Notes: generated by a model from the letters alone, not told the origin. 53,003 bases of DNA from an uncultured Clostridia bacterium (GCA_944363615.1 CALVUQ010000010.1:1-53003), one strand, 5' to 3'. Shown: positions 17,099 through 26,892, numbered from the stretch's first letter. Made by a program: numbers and translations.

Positions 17099-17275
17099 TC
17101 AGTTTTTAATGCGCTTTCTGGCGGCTTCGGCTTTCTTCTTTCTGCGGACAGAAGGTTTCTCATAATGCTCCTTACGTCTGAGATCGCCCATGATATTGTC
17201 TTTCTGGCACTTTCTCTTGAAACGCTTGAGCGCGCTGTCCAAAGACTCGTTTTCGCCGACTTTGATTGCAGACAT
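17099..17275 (-). CDS. rpsU: Small-subunit ribosomal protein S21
   Basis: A 58-residue basic protein of the 30S subunit. It reads [18 protein letters not shown], then KRKCQKDNI, with the family [16 protein letters not shown] basic tail. I choose the ATG at 17275-17273 because AGGTGG lies 7 bases upstream. An in-frame GTG two codons earlier overlaps that SD. The gene is monocistronic here, with its own near-perfect promoter and terminator, and is not attached to the yqeY, dnaG or sigma-factor genes with which it often travels. Confidence 0.95.
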   Translation of the reverse strand: MSAIKVGENESLDSALKRFKRKCQKDNIMGDLRRKEHYEKPSVRRKKKAEAARKRIKN

Positions 17276-17320
17276 GTTCACACCACCTTTGTTCTTGACC
17301 GAACCTTATTTAGCCCTAAC

Positions 17321-17349
17321 ATTATATAAAAGCAAACTGAATTTGTCAA
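17321..17349 (-). promoter_or_regulatory. Consensus sigma-A promoter of rpsU
   Basis: On the minus strand a perfect TTGACA (17349-17344), a 17-base spacer and a perfect TATAAT (17326-17321) occur 46 bases before the rpsU ATG. This is the strongest promoter by consensus in the window, consistent with high ribosomal-protein expression. Confidence 0.92.
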
Positions 17350-17522
17350 CCGTTTTAGGCGAGTTTAATGTATTTTTTGCAATCGAAAATTTTATGATGG
17401 TGCATTAAACGAGTGCGCGCATTATCAAACAAAGTGCGCGACGATAAAGCAATTGGGATTTATATTTAACCGTAAACTATTTATAAGCAACTTACCGACG
17501 CAATAAAAATCCAGGGGTAAAT

Positions 17523-17867
17523 TTACTTAAGATCCGGAAAATCCAAAACCTGCCCGCCCATTACGTGGACGTGAAGATGAAATACGGTCTGGCCTGCGTC
17601 ATCGCCTTGATTTATGACAAGTCGATAACCTCCCTTAAGTCCCAGTGAAGGAGCTAATTCGGAAAGTTTTTTAAGGCATGCCGCCAGGTCCGCCGCGTCC
17701 TCCTCCGTCATTTCGCTTAAAAGCTTGTAATGCTTTTTGGGTATCATGAGGTAATGCAATTTTGCTTTAGGCTCGATGTCGGCGATTATAAACATTTTAT
17801 CGTCCTCGTAAAATTTCCTGGAGGGGATTTCGCCTTTGTTGATTTTACAGAAAATACAATCGTTCAT
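17523..17867 (-). CDS. HIT-family nucleotide hydrolase/transferase
   Basis: A 114-residue histidine-triad protein, most like the HinT purine-nucleoside phosphoramidase group. The N-terminus CIFCKINKGEIPS and the catalytic triad HLHVHVMGG near the C-terminus (about residue 97) are diagnostic. Known relatives hydrolyse AMP-linked phosphoramidates; the physiological substrate is unclear. The ATG overlaps the mtaB stop as ATGA with a GGAG SD inside mtaB, so it is the last gene of prmA-rsmE-mtaB-hit. Downstream (17351-17522) I see no clear terminator, only a CGCGCA/TGCGCG inverted repeat at 17416-17440. Confidence 0.92.
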   Translation of the reverse strand: MNDCIFCKINKGEIPSRKFYEDDKMFIIADIEPKAKLHYLMIPKKHYKLLSEMTEEDAADLAACLKKLSELAPSLGLKGGYRLVINQGDDAGQTVFHLHVHVMGGQVLDFPDLK

Positions 17868-19108
17868 ATTTTTTCTCCTTTTATTCCGTCACGGAAAATT
17901 TCCGTCAGTTTCAGATTCACGATACTTCCGGGCGCCTGGTCGGAATAGACTTTTATGTAATTGGACGCAAACCCGCATGTACAGCCGTCCGCTTCCTCCT
18001 CAACGTAAACTTCCTTTATCTTACCCGATTGAGACGCCAGAAATTTTAAATGCAATTTTTCCGCTTCTTCCCGCAGTATTTTGGCACGCATTAAGGCCAC
18101 GCTTTTTTCCACCTGAGGCATCGTTGCCGCAACCGTGCCCGGCCGCACGCTGTAAGGAAATACGTGCATAAGCGAAAATCCCGCTCTTTGCGATGTAGAT
18201 ACGGTATCTGAAAAATCCTCATCCGTTTCGGTGGGAAAGCCTACGATTACGTCGGTAGTGATACCCGCGTCGGGAAAATGCTTTCTTATAAGATCGCACT
18301 TTTCAATAAAAACCGAAGACGTATATTTACGGTTCATTTTTTTCAGAATTCTGTCGCTGCCGCTTTGCATGGACAGATGAAAGGAATCGCACCAGCCGCC
18401 CACGGACATAAGAGAAAGTAACTTTTCGTCAATGACGGTGCACTCCAAAGAACCGAATCTTTTTCTTACGGGTATATCGTTAAGCGCCGACACCAGATCG
18501 CATAAAGACAGCGAAATATCTTTTCCGTAAGCTGACACGTTGATTCCCGTAACGACTAATTCCCGCGTTTTTTCCGCCATCGATTTTGCTTCGTCAACGA
18601 TACTTTCAAGTTTTCTGGATCTGCTTCTTCCTCTCAGATAGGGCACAATGCAATATGAACAAAAATTATCGCATCCATCCTGCACTTTTATATAACCGCG
18701 TGTCTTTGTAAGCTCCCCGTGAAGGTCGTCTTCATAAACTAAAGGCGGTTTTACAACTCTATTTCCCTGTACTATGTCTGACATAATACTATCAATTAGT
18801 GACATTTTTCCGCTTGTTCCGCTGATTAAACGCACATTTGGCTTATTTTCATAAGGCTTTGGATTGTTTTGACTGCTGCAACCGCAAATCACGACTTTTG
18901 CTTGGGGATTAAGCTTAAGTACCCTTGCAACCGCCTGACGCGACTTTTTATCCGCCTCCGCCGTGACGGAACAAGTGTTGATTATATAACAGTCCGCTTT
19001 TTCCAGCGCGTCGGTAGCCTCGAATCCGCGGTCCTCAAGCTCCTTGATAAGCGAACGGCCTTCATACTGATTAACTTTGCAGCCAAGTGAAAATACGACG
19101 AATTTCAT
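17864..19108 (-). CDS. mtaB: tRNA (N6-threonylcarbamoyladenosine(37)-C2)-methylthiotransferase MtaB
   Basis: Converts t6A37 to ms2t6A37 in ANN-decoding tRNAs using two iron-sulfur clusters. The 414 residues run from the ATG at 19108, which overlaps the rsmE stop as ATGA; a longer frame to 19210 is inside rsmE and unlike the family. Cys ligands of the N-terminal cluster are in SLGCKVNQYE, INTCSVTAEAD and CGCSSQ. The radical-SAM motif is GCDNFCSYCIVPYLRGRSRSR minus its first residues (CxxxCxxC, about residue 145). A TRAM-type RNA-binding domain occupies about 350-414. The prmA-rsmE-mtaB order is conserved in Firmicutes downstream of dnaJ. Confidence 0.95.
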   Translation of the reverse strand: MKFVVFSLGCKVNQYEGRSLIKELEDRGFEATDALEKADCYIINTCSVTAEADKKSRQAVARVLKLNPQAKVVICGCSSQNNPKPYENKPNVRLISGTSGKMSLIDSIMSDIVQGNRVVKPPLVYEDDLHGELTKTRGYIKVQDGCDNFCSYCIVPYLRGRSRSRKLESIVDEAKSMAEKTRELVVTGINVSAYGKDISLSLCDLVSALNDIPVRKRFGSLECTVIDEKLLSLMSVGGWCDSFHLSMQSGSDRILKKMNRKYTSSVFIEKCDLIRKHFPDAGITTDVIVGFPTETDEDFSDTVSTSQRAGFSLMHVFPYSVRPGTVAATMPQVEKSVALMRAKILREEAEKLHLKFLASQSGKIKEVYVEEEADGCTCGFASNYIKVYSDQAPGSIVNLKLTEIFRDGIKGEKI

Positions 19109-19830
19109 TTCATCCGCCTCCACTCGCCAAGCGTATACATAAGCACAGAAACCACCGCGACACAGGCAGTATCGGCCCTTAAAACACGTTCCCCAAGCGT
19201 AATGCTGCAACCTGCAATCTCACGAAGTTTATCGGCTTCACGTTTGGAAAATCCGCCTTCCGAACCGATGACGACGGCTATTTTACCCATGGAAGAATTT
19301 TTTACAATGTCGTTAAAAGTGGAATTTTCCTCCTGTTCATAGGGGAAAACGACAGTATCGAAGGACGCAAGCAAATCAGACAAATCATTAAACGTGATAA
19401 CGTTCTGAACGGGAGGAACAAATCCCCTCCCGCACTGCTTTGCGGCTTCCAACGCAATTCTGTTAAGACGCTCAGGTCTGACGCTTTCACGCGTGACGGA
19501 GGAAAATTCCGATATGAAAGGCACAAAATTCTTCACCCCAAGTTCGGTACATTTCTGGACGATGTAATCGTTTTTATCACCCTTAAGCGCGCCGAAAAAC
19601 AGCGTCACGTCGGAAAACGGTTCAGAAACGTTTCTGGCCTTTCCCACCACTTCGGCAACGGTTTCGTTTTTTCCGATATTGGTTATAACGGCAGTATAAT
19701 CCGTCCCGCCCGAGCAAACCGTGATTTCGTCGCCCTTTTTCATGCGAAGGGAATATGCGATGTGTTTATGATCGTCGCCCGAAATTTTGATTTCCGATCC
19801 GTCTATTTTATTTATAAAAAGTTTTCTCAT
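19105..19830 (-). CDS. rsmE: 16S rRNA (uracil-1498-N3)-methyltransferase RsmE
   Basis: A 241-residue SPOUT-class methyltransferase that modifies U1498 of 16S rRNA. The N-terminal PUA-like domain includes DDHKHIAYSLRMKKGD (about 19-34). The C-terminal trefoil-knot SAM-binding motifs are IGSEGGFSKREAD (about 190) and LGERVLRADTA (about 215). The ATG is 2 bases after the prmA stop. It couples to mtaB by overlapping stop/start. Length and motifs are normal. Confidence 0.95.
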   Translation of the reverse strand: MRKLFINKIDGSEIKISGDDHKHIAYSLRMKKGDEITVCSGGTDYTAVITNIGKNETVAEVVGKARNVSEPFSDVTLFFGALKGDKNDYIVQKCTELGVKNFVPFISEFSSVTRESVRPERLNRIALEAAKQCGRGFVPPVQNVITFNDLSDLLASFDTVVFPYEQEENSTFNDIVKNSSMGKIAVVIGSEGGFSKREADKLREIAGCSITLGERVLRADTACVAVVSVLMYTLGEWRRMK

Positions 19831-19834
19831 TAAA

Positions 19835-20761
19835 TTACGCCCGTTTAATTTTTTTCGTCAGAAGCATTGCCGTCCACTCGCCGCGCTGAAGAGTTTCAAC
19901 CGTTTCGAAAGCGTCCGAATAAGCCTTCTTAACCTCTTGTGCGCGCGCGTTTATTATTCCGCTTATCACAGCGTTTCCGCCATCTTTTAAGCTGTACTCG
20001 AGTTGTTCCTTTAATCTTACGAGAACGTCTGCCGTTATGTTCGCAATCACAGCGTCATATTCCGTCTTACCCGTATCGAGATCGCCGCAGACTGTCGTGC
20101 AAGCTTCTTCCACGTCGTTAAGTCTGACGTTGTCGCTGCTTGCCTGTATCGCCTGCGGGTCTATATCAGACAAAACTGCTTTTTTTGCGCCCAGCTTTAC
20201 GGCCGTAATGCCTAAAATTCCGCTGCCGCAACCCATATCGAGTACGGTTTTCCCCTTCAGATCGATTTTCTGCATAAGCAAAACGCACATTGAAGTCGTC
20301 TCGTGATTTCCCGTGCCGAAAGCCATTCCAGGTTCTATATAAACAGGAATGCCGTCATCAGGTGCTTTAAGCCATGCAGGTACGATTACTATTTTGCCGA
20401 GCTTAATGGGAGAATAATATTTACGCCACTCGTTTTCCCAATCAGCAGAATTTATTCTGGTAACAGCCACCTCCAGACTGCCCGTGGGGAAAACGCAATT
20501 TTCTTTTAAAGCGTCAAGCGCGTCATAAAGCTTGCTTACGTCGAAATCCGTATTAAAGTATCCGCTGACAAGCGCTTTCCCGTCGCCTGAATGCAACAGA
20601 CTTTCGTCCACATAATCCCAGGACAGCTTTTTTTCGATAAGTTCCCTTATATCAGCGTCGTCTTTTATGGAAACTCCGTCGCTGCCCGCCTCGTAAAGCG
20701 TCATTGCGACCAATTCGGAACACTCGCTAGTGGTTGAAACAGAAATCTGCAGCCATTCCAT
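19835..20761 (-). CDS. prmA: Ribosomal protein L11 methyltransferase PrmA
   Basis: Trimethylates ribosomal protein L11. The 308-residue protein has an N-terminal L11-recognition domain (about 1-130) with the family WEN-EWRKYY pattern, then GMAFGTGNHETTSMC (about 165) and the SAM-binding VLDMGCGSGILGI (about 190), with ANITADVLV (motif IV) near 240. It is the first gene of prmA-rsmE-mtaB-hit and has its own promoter at 20794-20822 and a CGGAG-type SD. The dnaJ terminator lies just upstream, so it is uncoupled from heat-shock control. Confidence 0.95.
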   Translation of the reverse strand: MEWLQISVSTTSECSELVAMTLYEAGSDGVSIKDDADIRELIEKKLSWDYVDESLLHSGDGKALVSGYFNTDFDVSKLYDALDALKENCVFPTGSLEVAVTRINSADWENEWRKYYSPIKLGKIVIVPAWLKAPDDGIPVYIEPGMAFGTGNHETTSMCVLLMQKIDLKGKTVLDMGCGSGILGITAVKLGAKKAVLSDIDPQAIQASSDNVRLNDVEEACTTVCGDLDTGKTEYDAVIANITADVLVRLKEQLEYSLKDGGNAVISGIINARAQEVKKAYSDAFETVETLQRGEWTAMLLTKKIKRA

Positions 20762-20793
20762 AATTTTAATTCTCCGTTTGTTCTATGGTAAAC

Positions 20794-20822
20794 ATTATAA
20801 TATTTTTCCTTAAATAAGTCAA
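20794..20822 (-). promoter_or_regulatory. Sigma-A promoter of prmA-rsmE-mtaB-hit
   Basis: On the minus strand TTGACT (20822-20817), 17 bases and a perfect TATAAT (20799-20794) are found about 33 bases before the prmA ATG. The 250 bases between this promoter and the dnaJ terminator hold nothing else I recognise. Confidence 0.85.
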
Positions 20823-21069
20823 TCGTTAGGGCGCAACCGCCGTAGTGCCGCGCATGAAATATTCTAAATTTCTTAACACCGTCAAGTCGTTTTACCTGTT
20901 TATATAAAGCAAAAATTTAACCTAAAGCACATCATTATAAAGCCCTGCTAAGCATCAAAATACGAAAAGCGGAGATTCTTAATTTTTTTGCGAAAAACAA
21001 ATAACCGCCCGGTAAAATAATTTCACTTACCAAACGTTATATATCTAAATGACGTGAAAATAAGGACAT

Positions 21070-21100
21070 AAAAAAAGGCCGCACGCTTGAACATGCGACC
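21070..21100 (-). terminator. Intrinsic terminator of the heat-shock operon
   Basis: On the minus strand GGTCGCATG and CGTGCGGCC pair over 9 positions (two G-U) around TTCAAG and are followed by seven T residues, 17 bases after the dnaJ stop. Confidence 0.88.
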
Positions 21101-21116
21101 GTTTTTTCTGTTATTG

Positions 21117-22235
21117 TCAGAAAGCGTTTTTATTAAAGTCCCTTACCTTTTCAAACTGTTCGGGCTTGATGTCAGCTTCAAGAGCTTTGATTTTTGCCTT
21201 CTGATCCTTTGTCAATTTTTTAGGCAAATCCACCGTTACGGTAACGTACATATCGCCCGTGCCGCGTTTGGTGGTAATGCCGTGTCCCTTAAGTTTTAAT
21301 ACGGAGCCGCTTTTTACACCCTCGGTAAGCGCAAACTGAAGCTCGGTCCCCTTAAGCGTGGGTACTTTTACTTTTTCGCCCAGCGCCGCCTGAATAAAGG
21401 TTACCGGAAGATCGACGTAAAGATCCGCGCCCGTACGCTTGAAAATCTTATGCGGCAAAACGTTTATAATAAGCTGCAAGTTGCCCGCTCTTCCGTTTGC
21501 CACTTTTTCGCCTTCTCCGCGGACGGTCATAACCTGACCGGTTTCCACGCCGGCGGGAATGTTGACCTTAAGCTTAACGTTTTTCCTGAGCATTCCTCTG
21601 CCCGCGCAATCGGGACAAGTTTCCTCTATGATCTTACCGGTGCCGCGGCAGGAAGGACAAACGCGTTCGCTTACTACTCTGCCGAAAGGCGTTTCCTGAG
21701 CCTGTTTGACTCTTCCCGATCCGCCGCAGGTGCCGCAGGTCTTGAACTTTGTCCCGTCCTTCGCGCCCGTACCGTTACAGGAGGGACAAGGTTCTTTTCT
21801 GGTTATAGTGACTTCTTTCTGCGCACCGAAAGCAGCTTCTTCAAAAGTAAGAGTAACGTTGACGGTGATGTCGTCGCCGATATTCTCTGCACTTCTTCCG
21901 CTGCGCCCGCCTCCGCCGAACATATCGAAAATGCTGTCGAAAATCGAGCCGCCGCCTCCGCCGAAACCGCCGAATCCGCTGAAACCGCTTTCGAATCCGC
22001 TGCCGCCCGAACCGAAATCGCCGAAAGGCGAAGGATTGTCGTAAGCGGCGCGCTTCTCGGGATCGGACAGAGTTTCGTACGCCTCGGAAATTTCTTTGAA
22101 TTTGTTTGCAGCCGCCTCGTCGCCGGGATGAAGATCGGGGTGATATTGCCGCGCAAGCTTACGATAGGCAGACTTTATCTCATCCTGGCTTGCGTCTTTT
22201 TTGACCCCTAAAATATCGTAAAATGATTTAGCCAT
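21117..22235 (-). CDS. dnaJ: Chaperone DnaJ (Hsp40)
   Basis: Co-chaperone that delivers substrates to DnaK and stimulates its ATPase. The 372-residue type-I protein has a J domain (about 1-68) with the HPD motif in [10 protein letters not shown] Gly/Phe-rich linker follows (about 70-115, [11 protein letters not shown] and more). The zinc-finger region (about 145-210) has four CxxCxGxG-type repeats beginning [24 protein letters not shown] and CPDCAGRG. The substrate-binding beta domains come last. It is the final gene of hrcA-grpE-dnaK-dnaJ, 32 bases after dnaK, and is followed by a strong terminator. Confidence 0.97.
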   Translation of the reverse strand: MAKSFYDILGVKKDASQDEIKSAYRKLARQYHPDLHPGDEAAANKFKEISEAYETLSDPEKRAAYDNPSPFGDFGSGGSGFESGFSGFGGFGGGGGSIFDSIFDMFGGGGRSGRSAENIGDDITVNVTLTFEEAAFGAQKEVTITRKEPCPSCNGTGAKDGTKFKTCGTCGGSGRVKQAQETPFGRVVSERVCPSCRGTGKIIEETCPDCAGRGMLRKNVKLKVNIPAGVETGQVMTVRGEGEKVANGRAGNLQLIINVLPHKIFKRTGADLYVDLPVTFIQAALGEKVKVPTLKGTELQFALTEGVKSGSVLKLKGHGITTKRGTGDMYVTVTVDLPKKLTKDQKAKIKALEADIKPEQFEKVRDFNKNAF

Positions 22236-22267
22236 TGATCCTCCCGTAAATTACCTTAGCGGTAAAA

Positions 22268-24082
22268 TTACACCTCTTCGGCATCTACTACGTTGTCGCC
22301 GCCTGCGTTGCCGTTGTTACCGTTGTTGCCGGGATTTGCGCCCGCAGTCTGCTGATAGAGTTTGGTAAATACTTCGCTTGAAAGCTTCTGAAGTTCCTCG
22401 GATTCCTTCTTGATAGCGTCGATATCGTCCGTTTTAAGAACCTCTTTTGCTTTAGCGACAGCCGCCTCGAGTTTAGTCTTATCTTCGGCAGCGACTTTTT
22501 CACCGCTTTCGGAAAGCACTTTTTCAATCTGGAACACAAGCGTATCGAGATTATTTTTGGTGTCCACGACTTCTTTACGCTTGTTGTCTTCCGCAGCGAA
22601 TTTCTCCGCCTCGTCAATAGCGCGCTGGATATCCTCTTCGGACAGGTTGGAAGAAGCGGTAATGGTAACGCTTTGTTCTTTTCCGGTACCTTTATCCTTT
22701 GCGTAAACGTGAACTATGCCGTTTGCGTCGATATCGAAAGTAACTTCGATCTGCGGGATTCCGCGGGGTGCGGGAGCAATTCCGCTAAGCTCGAAACGAG
22801 CAAGAGTTTTGTTGTCCGCAGCCATGGGACGCTCGCCCTGCAGAACGTGAATGTCGACAGAGGGCTGATTGTCCGCAGCCGTCGAGAATATCTGAGATTT
22901 CTTGGTAGGAATCGTGGTGTTCCTGTCGATAAGCTTTGTAAACACGCCGCCCATGGTTTCGATACCCAGAGAAAGAGGCGTAACATCCAAAAGCAGAACG
23001 TCTTTAACTTCGCCACCGAGAACGCCGCCCTGAATTGCCGCGCCTATTGCGACGCATTCATCGGGATTGATTCCCTTGAAAGGTTCTTTGCCGGTAACTT
23101 TTCTTACGGCGTCCACAACGCAGGGCACACGGGTCGAGCCGCCTACCAGAATGACCTTATCTATCTGGCTTGCGGTAAATCCGGAATCGGACAACGCGCG
23201 TTTGGTAAGGTCAACGGTCTGCTGTACAAGGTCGGAAATAAGCGCCTCGAATTTAGCACGGCTGAGGTCTACGTCCATGTGAATGGGGCCGGATTCTCCC
23301 ATCGAAATAAAGGGCAGGCTGATTTTGGTATTGTTAAGCGTAGAAAGCTCGATTTTCGCCTTTTCTGCCGCCTCTTTCAGTCTTTGCATTGCCATACGGT
23401 CTTTGCTAAGGTCGATGTTATGTTCCTTCTTGAACATATCGACAAGATAATCCATGATTCTCTGGTCGAAATCGTCGCCGCCCAGCCTGTTGTTGCCGGC
23501 AGTAGCCACAACTTCGAAAACGCCGTCGCTTATCTCAAGAATGGAGATATCGAAAGTGCCGCCGCCAAGGTCGTAAATAAATATTCTCTGCGTGCCTTCT
23601 TTAATCTTATCAAGACCGTAAGCAAGTGCCGCGGCAGTAGGCTCGTTGATAATACGTTTTACGTCAAGGCCCGCAATTCTGCCCGCGTCCTTGGTAGCCT
23701 GACGCTGAGAGTCAGTGAAGTATGCGGGGACTGTAATGACCGCCTCGGTAACCTTGGTTCCGAGATAGCTTTCCGCGTCGGCTTTAAGCTTGGAAAGAAT
23801 CATAGCGGAAAGTTCCTGCGGCGAATACTGTTTGTCGTCGATTTTTACTTTATAATCGGTACCCATTTCCCTTTTGATGGAAATAACCGTACGGTCGGGG
23901 TTAGCAACAGCCTGGTGTTTAGCAACCTGACCGACAAGACGTTCACCGTCTTTTGCAAAACCGATGACCGACGGGGTCGTCCTTGAGCCTTCGGAGTTGG
24001 GGATAACTACGGGTTCACCACCCTCAAGCACCGCAACACACGAGTTTGTCGTACCTAAATCTATACCAATTATTTTTCCCAT
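22268..24082 (-). CDS. dnaK: Chaperone DnaK (Hsp70)
   Basis: ATP-driven folding chaperone. The 604-residue protein begins [18 protein letters not shown], carries the Hsp70 signatures [14 protein letters not shown] (about 170) and [11 protein letters not shown] (about 310), the substrate-binding domain (about 360-510) and the helical lid. It ends in a short Gly/Asn-rich linker and the acidic tail VVDAEEV. It is slightly shorter than the 610-640 of most bacteria and lacks the long insertion of proteobacterial DnaK, as expected for Gram-positives. The SD is AGGAGG. It is controlled through HrcA/CIRCE at the operon head. Confidence 0.97.
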   Translation of the reverse strand: MGKIIGIDLGTTNSCVAVLEGGEPVVIPNSEGSRTTPSVIGFAKDGERLVGQVAKHQAVANPDRTVISIKREMGTDYKVKIDDKQYSPQELSAMILSKLKADAESYLGTKVTEAVITVPAYFTDSQRQATKDAGRIAGLDVKRIINEPTAAALAYGLDKIKEGTQRIFIYDLGGGTFDISILEISDGVFEVVATAGNNRLGGDDFDQRIMDYLVDMFKKEHNIDLSKDRMAMQRLKEAAEKAKIELSTLNNTKISLPFISMGESGPIHMDVDLSRAKFEALISDLVQQTVDLTKRALSDSGFTASQIDKVILVGGSTRVPCVVDAVRKVTGKEPFKGINPDECVAIGAAIQGGVLGGEVKDVLLLDVTPLSLGIETMGGVFTKLIDRNTTIPTKKSQIFSTAADNQPSVDIHVLQGERPMAADNKTLARFELSGIAPAPRGIPQIEVTFDIDANGIVHVYAKDKGTGKEQSVTITASSNLSEEDIQRAIDEAEKFAAEDNKRKEVVDTKNNLDTLVFQIEKVLSESGEKVAAEDKTKLEAAVAKAKEVLKTDDIDAIKKESEELQKLSSEVFTKLYQQTAGANPGNNGNNGNAGGDNVVDAEEV

Positions 24083-24111
24083 AATAATATATCCTCCTGA
24101 AAATTGTATTT

Positions 24112-24732
24112 TTATTTATTGACTATTACACGGGCGGGCCGTATTACGCGGTCACCCATTTTGTAACCTTTCTGAAACACTTCTTTGACGGTGTCGCAAA
24201 GCTCCTCTTTTTCCGCGGGAGCCTGCATGATCGCCTCATGAAGCTTGGGGTCGAACTCCTTGCCTTCCGCCTCTATTTCAGTAACGTTGTAAGAAGCAAG
24301 CAGTTTGGTAATTTCGTCCTCTATCATTTTCACGCCTTTAGCGACTTTTTCGTCGTCGATCATCTTCAATGCCTGACCTATTACGTCAAGGACGGGCACG
24401 ATTTTGACGAGAACGTCGGTCGTAGCGTCTTCACGCACTTTCTTGGCGTTATCCAGTGTGCGACGACGGTAATTGTCGAACTCCGCCTGAATTCGCTTCG
24501 CGTAGTCCGTCATTTCTTCGGCCTTCGCTTTTTCCGATTCGGCTTTTTTCTGAAGCTCGGCAAGTTTACCGATAAGGTCGTCCACCGTAATTTCCGCGTC
24601 CGACGCAGACGCTTTTTCGGCTTTATCGCTTACAACGGCTTCTTCGTCGACGGAAGCTTTTTCGACAAAGTCCTTGTCAATTTTTTCTTCCGCTTTTTTA
24701 TTTTCTTCGTTATTGTTTGCGTTTTTCGTCAT
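24112..24732 (-). CDS. grpE: Nucleotide exchange factor GrpE
   Basis: Releases ADP from DnaK. Of the 206 residues, about 1-45 are highly charged and probably disordered. Residues 48-105 form the long paired coiled coil ([18 protein letters not shown]), with [13 protein letters not shown] as the family motif. The rest is the beta domain ending [18 protein letters not shown]. The ATG lies inside the last 23 bases of hrcA with GGAGG 6 bases upstream, so the two are coupled. Confidence 0.96.
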   Translation of the reverse strand: MTKNANNNEENKKAEEKIDKDFVEKASVDEEAVVSDKAEKASASDAEITVDDLIGKLAELQKKAESEKAKAEEMTDYAKRIQAEFDNYRRRTLDNAKKVREDATTDVLVKIVPVLDVIGQALKMIDDEKVAKGVKMIEDEITKLLASYNVTEIEAEGKEFDPKLHEAIMQAPAEKEELCDTVKEVFQKGYKMGDRVIRPARVIVNK

Positions 24733-25756
24733 GATCCGCCTCCGGCAGTACGTTAAGAGTTTTTCCTATATAATCCAGCACCGATACTACTTTGGAGTAA
24801 TCCATTCGTATGGGGCCGATGACGCCGGCATTGCCTATGGATACGCCGTTTACCTGATAGTTTGCGGTAACTATGGCACATTCCGGCATGCCTTTGCCCA
24901 TTTCGTTGTCCTTTCCTATTTTTATGTTAAGACTTACGTTTTCGGGAGACTTCAGCATCGGAACAAGCTGATCTTTCGCCTCAAGCAATTCAAGCATGGC
25001 ACGCGCTTTCTCGACGTTGGCGTATTCCGGCTGTCCCAGAATCTTCGCGCTGCCTTCAAGCACTATGTCGCCCACGCCTCCGTTTTCCACGTAATCCTTT
25101 ATTATCTTTATTATGGCTTTGAAAAGCTGTTCGTAATCCTTTTTTATCTCCTCGATAAGTTTGTCGGGTTCCAGAATCTCGCCTATGGTCTTGCCGTGAA
25201 ACGCCGCCGATATGAAATTACTGGCCGTGACGAAATATTCGTCCCCCAGCGACGACGCGATTTCCACCGTGGCGTCCTTAAGCACCCCGAGATTGGTAAC
25301 CAATATCACAAGCGCGCTTTTGTCGTTAAGTTTGACTATCTTTACGCTTTCCACCACCGCGCCCGTCAGATTGGGTATGACGGCCACGGAAGTTAGATTT
25401 GTAATTTCAGAAATGACTTTCGCCGTGTTCTTCAGTATTTCGTCGATCTCCGTCAGCTTATGGTCGAAATATTTGTTGATAACCTTAAGCTCGTTTTTGC
25501 TGAGTTTGCGTTTGGGCATCAATTTATCGACGTAAAGCCTGTAAGCCTCCGCCGTGGGCACCCTGCCCGACGACGTGTGCGGCTGTTCGAGATAACCCAT
25601 TTCCTCAAGAGCGGCAAGTTCGTTACGGATGGTTGCGGAGCTTAATTCCGGCAGATAATTTTCTTTTATCTCGGCACTCGAAATAGGCTCGCAACTGACG
25701 ATGTAGCTGTCGACAACCGCCTGTATAATCTTTTCTTTTCTGCCCGATATAGCCAT
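24710..25756 (-). CDS. hrcA: Heat-inducible transcription repressor HrcA
   Basis: Represses its own operon by binding the CIRCE operator and is kept active by GroEL. The 348 residues start at the ATG at 25756, chosen because GGAGG lies 5 bases upstream; an in-frame GTG two codons earlier abuts the SD. The N-terminal winged-helix has the family pattern SGRKEKIIQAVVDSYI, SSATIRNELAALEEMGYLEQPH and TSSGRVPTAEAYRLYVD minus overlaps. A GAF-like dimerisation domain follows. It heads hrcA-grpE-dnaK-dnaJ, with the operator immediately upstream at 25804-25830. Confidence 0.96.
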   Translation of the reverse strand: MAISGRKEKIIQAVVDSYIVSCEPISSAEIKENYLPELSSATIRNELAALEEMGYLEQPHTSSGRVPTAEAYRLYVDKLMPKRKLSKNELKVINKYFDHKLTEIDEILKNTAKVISEITNLTSVAVIPNLTGAVVESVKIVKLNDKSALVILVTNLGVLKDATVEIASSLGDEYFVTASNFISAAFHGKTIGEILEPDKLIEEIKKDYEQLFKAIIKIIKDYVENGGVGDIVLEGSAKILGQPEYANVEKARAMLELLEAKDQLVPMLKSPENVSLNIKIGKDNEMGKGMPECAIVTANYQVNGVSIGNAGVIGPIRMDYSKVVSVLDYIGKTLNVLPEADHDEKRKQ

Positions 25757-25803
25757 ACGCACCTCCTTTTAGACGATACTTTAGCAGTCAATCGTCTCAA
25801 CAA

Positions 25804-25830
25804 TTAGCACTCATATCTATTGATTGCTAA
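25804..25830. promoter_or_regulatory. CIRCE operator (HrcA binding site)
   Basis: TTAGCACTC, nine bases, then GATTGCTAA. The left arm is perfect, and the right arm has one mismatch from GAGTGCTAA. It sits between the promoter -10 box and hrcA, covering the predicted transcription start, as expected for repression. Confidence 0.95.
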
Positions 25831-25833
25831 ATC

Positions 25834-25862
25834 ATTATACATCTTATTATATGCGTTGTCAA
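25834..25862 (-). promoter_or_regulatory. Sigma-A promoter of hrcA-grpE-dnaK-dnaJ
   Basis: On the minus strand a perfect TTGACA (25862-25857), 17 bases and a perfect TATAAT (25839-25834) lie directly upstream of CIRCE. A strong promoter under a repressor is the standard class-I heat-shock arrangement. Confidence 0.93.
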
Positions 25863-25969
25863 GAGTTTTATGAAAAAAATTTATTCTTTTTTTGTTTCTC
25901 TTCTCTGATAAATTCCAAAGAGTCCGGAATGGATTATGCCTTCAGACAACAACCGTTTTTTAATCAATA

Positions 25970-26001
25970 AAAAAGCCGACGCGCAAAATACGCGCATCGG
26001 A
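25970..26001 (-). terminator. Intrinsic terminator of the lepA-hemW-deacetylase group
   Basis: On the minus strand CCGATGCGCG pairs with TGCGCGTCGG (10 positions) around a 5-base loop and is followed by CTTTTTT. It lies about 95 bases after the deacetylase stop and upstream of the hrcA promoter. Confidence 0.85.
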
Positions 26002-26094
26002 CTTTTCGGTTTTATAAATCATAACGCTGTAAAAATGTTTTATCGGACCGATAACAACGTAACTGTCAATCGCAAAGTTTGAAAGTGCGGTAAA

Positions 26095-26889
26095 TCAGTC
26101 TAAAACCGTTGTTTTACCCGCCTCGAAAGCCATGGGCTTGTTGTCTACGGTAGCGTAAACCGTTGTTGCCGAAGGATTGTAAACACAACTTTCATTTAAA
26201 GTTATCCTTAAGCCTTTTATTGCGTTGAGGTAATCGTAAATTTCTCCGTTAGTGGCATACCATACGTCAGCCGCAGATAAGATTTCGAACAGCTCGTCAA
26301 GAATCGCCCAACTTGAATCATCGTTAAAATTATACGAATGACCCCAAACGTAAAGCAAAGGCAAAGCCCATCTGTCGTTTACGAATCTGCGGGCGTCGTC
26401 AACCGCATTGTCGTGGTGGCAAGTGGGATGCCATTGTCTCCAGTTATCGGGAATACCGAACGCATGAGTAGCCGCCGTAGTGCGACAGTATTTAATCCCG
26501 CAGGCTTTCAGCGCCGCCGATACGTTCTCGTCCGCAGTGCTGCCGAAAGGATAAGCCATACCGAAAACAGGCTTGCCTGTAATATCCTCCAAAGCTTTCC
26601 TGTCCTCATAAATTTCCAAAATGAGTTTGTCGGGCGGAATTCTGTTAAGATGCGGATGAGTATAGCTGTGACAAGCAATTTCGTGCCTCGACGAAAGTTC
26701 GCGGACAAAGGCTTTGTCTATATAACCCTCTCTTACTAAGTTATTCGAATTGAGATTATATGTGCATTTTGCGCCGTATCGGTCAAAAATCTTCGTCATT
26801 TTTTCGTCGTAAATTCTGCCGTCGTCGTAACTGAACGTAACCGCGCGCTTTTTGTTTCCCGGATACAAGTTGAATTTTATTCTGTTCAT
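26095..26889 (-). CDS. Polysaccharide deacetylase family protein, no signal peptide
   Basis: A 264-residue NodB-homology (CE4) protein. Motif 1 is TFSYDDG (about residues 18-24, the catalytic and metal Asp pair). Motif 2 is CHSYTHPHL (the HxxxH metal ligands, about 73-81). Motif 3 is represented by AYPFGS. All metal ligands appear present, so it should be active as a metal-dependent deacetylase. The substrate is unknown (peptidoglycan, chitin-like or other N-acetylated sugars). It has no signal peptide or N-terminal membrane segment, so it is predicted cytoplasmic unless exported otherwise. It follows the 56-residue small gene by 3 bases, with a GGGAGG SD inside that gene, in the lepA-hemW operon. 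Confidence 0.85.
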   Translation of the reverse strand: MNRIKFNLYPGNKKRAVTFSYDDGRIYDEKMTKIFDRYGAKCTYNLNSNNLVREGYIDKAFVRELSSRHEIACHSYTHPHLNRIPPDKLILEIYEDRKALEDITGKPVFGMAYPFGSTADENVSAALKACGIKYCRTTAATHAFGIPDNWRQWHPTCHHDNAVDDARRFVNDRWALPLLYVWGHSYNFNDDSSWAILDELFEILSAADVWYATNGEIYDYLNAIKGLRITLNESCVYNPSATTVYATVDNKPMAFEAGKTTVLD

Positions 26890-26892
26890 GTT

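Noticed and set aside
22673..23986. A 437-codon plus-strand reading frame opposite dnaK
   Set aside because: It is the mirror frame of a highly expressed, codon-biased gene. Its translation has no recognisable motif, and dnaK is certain.
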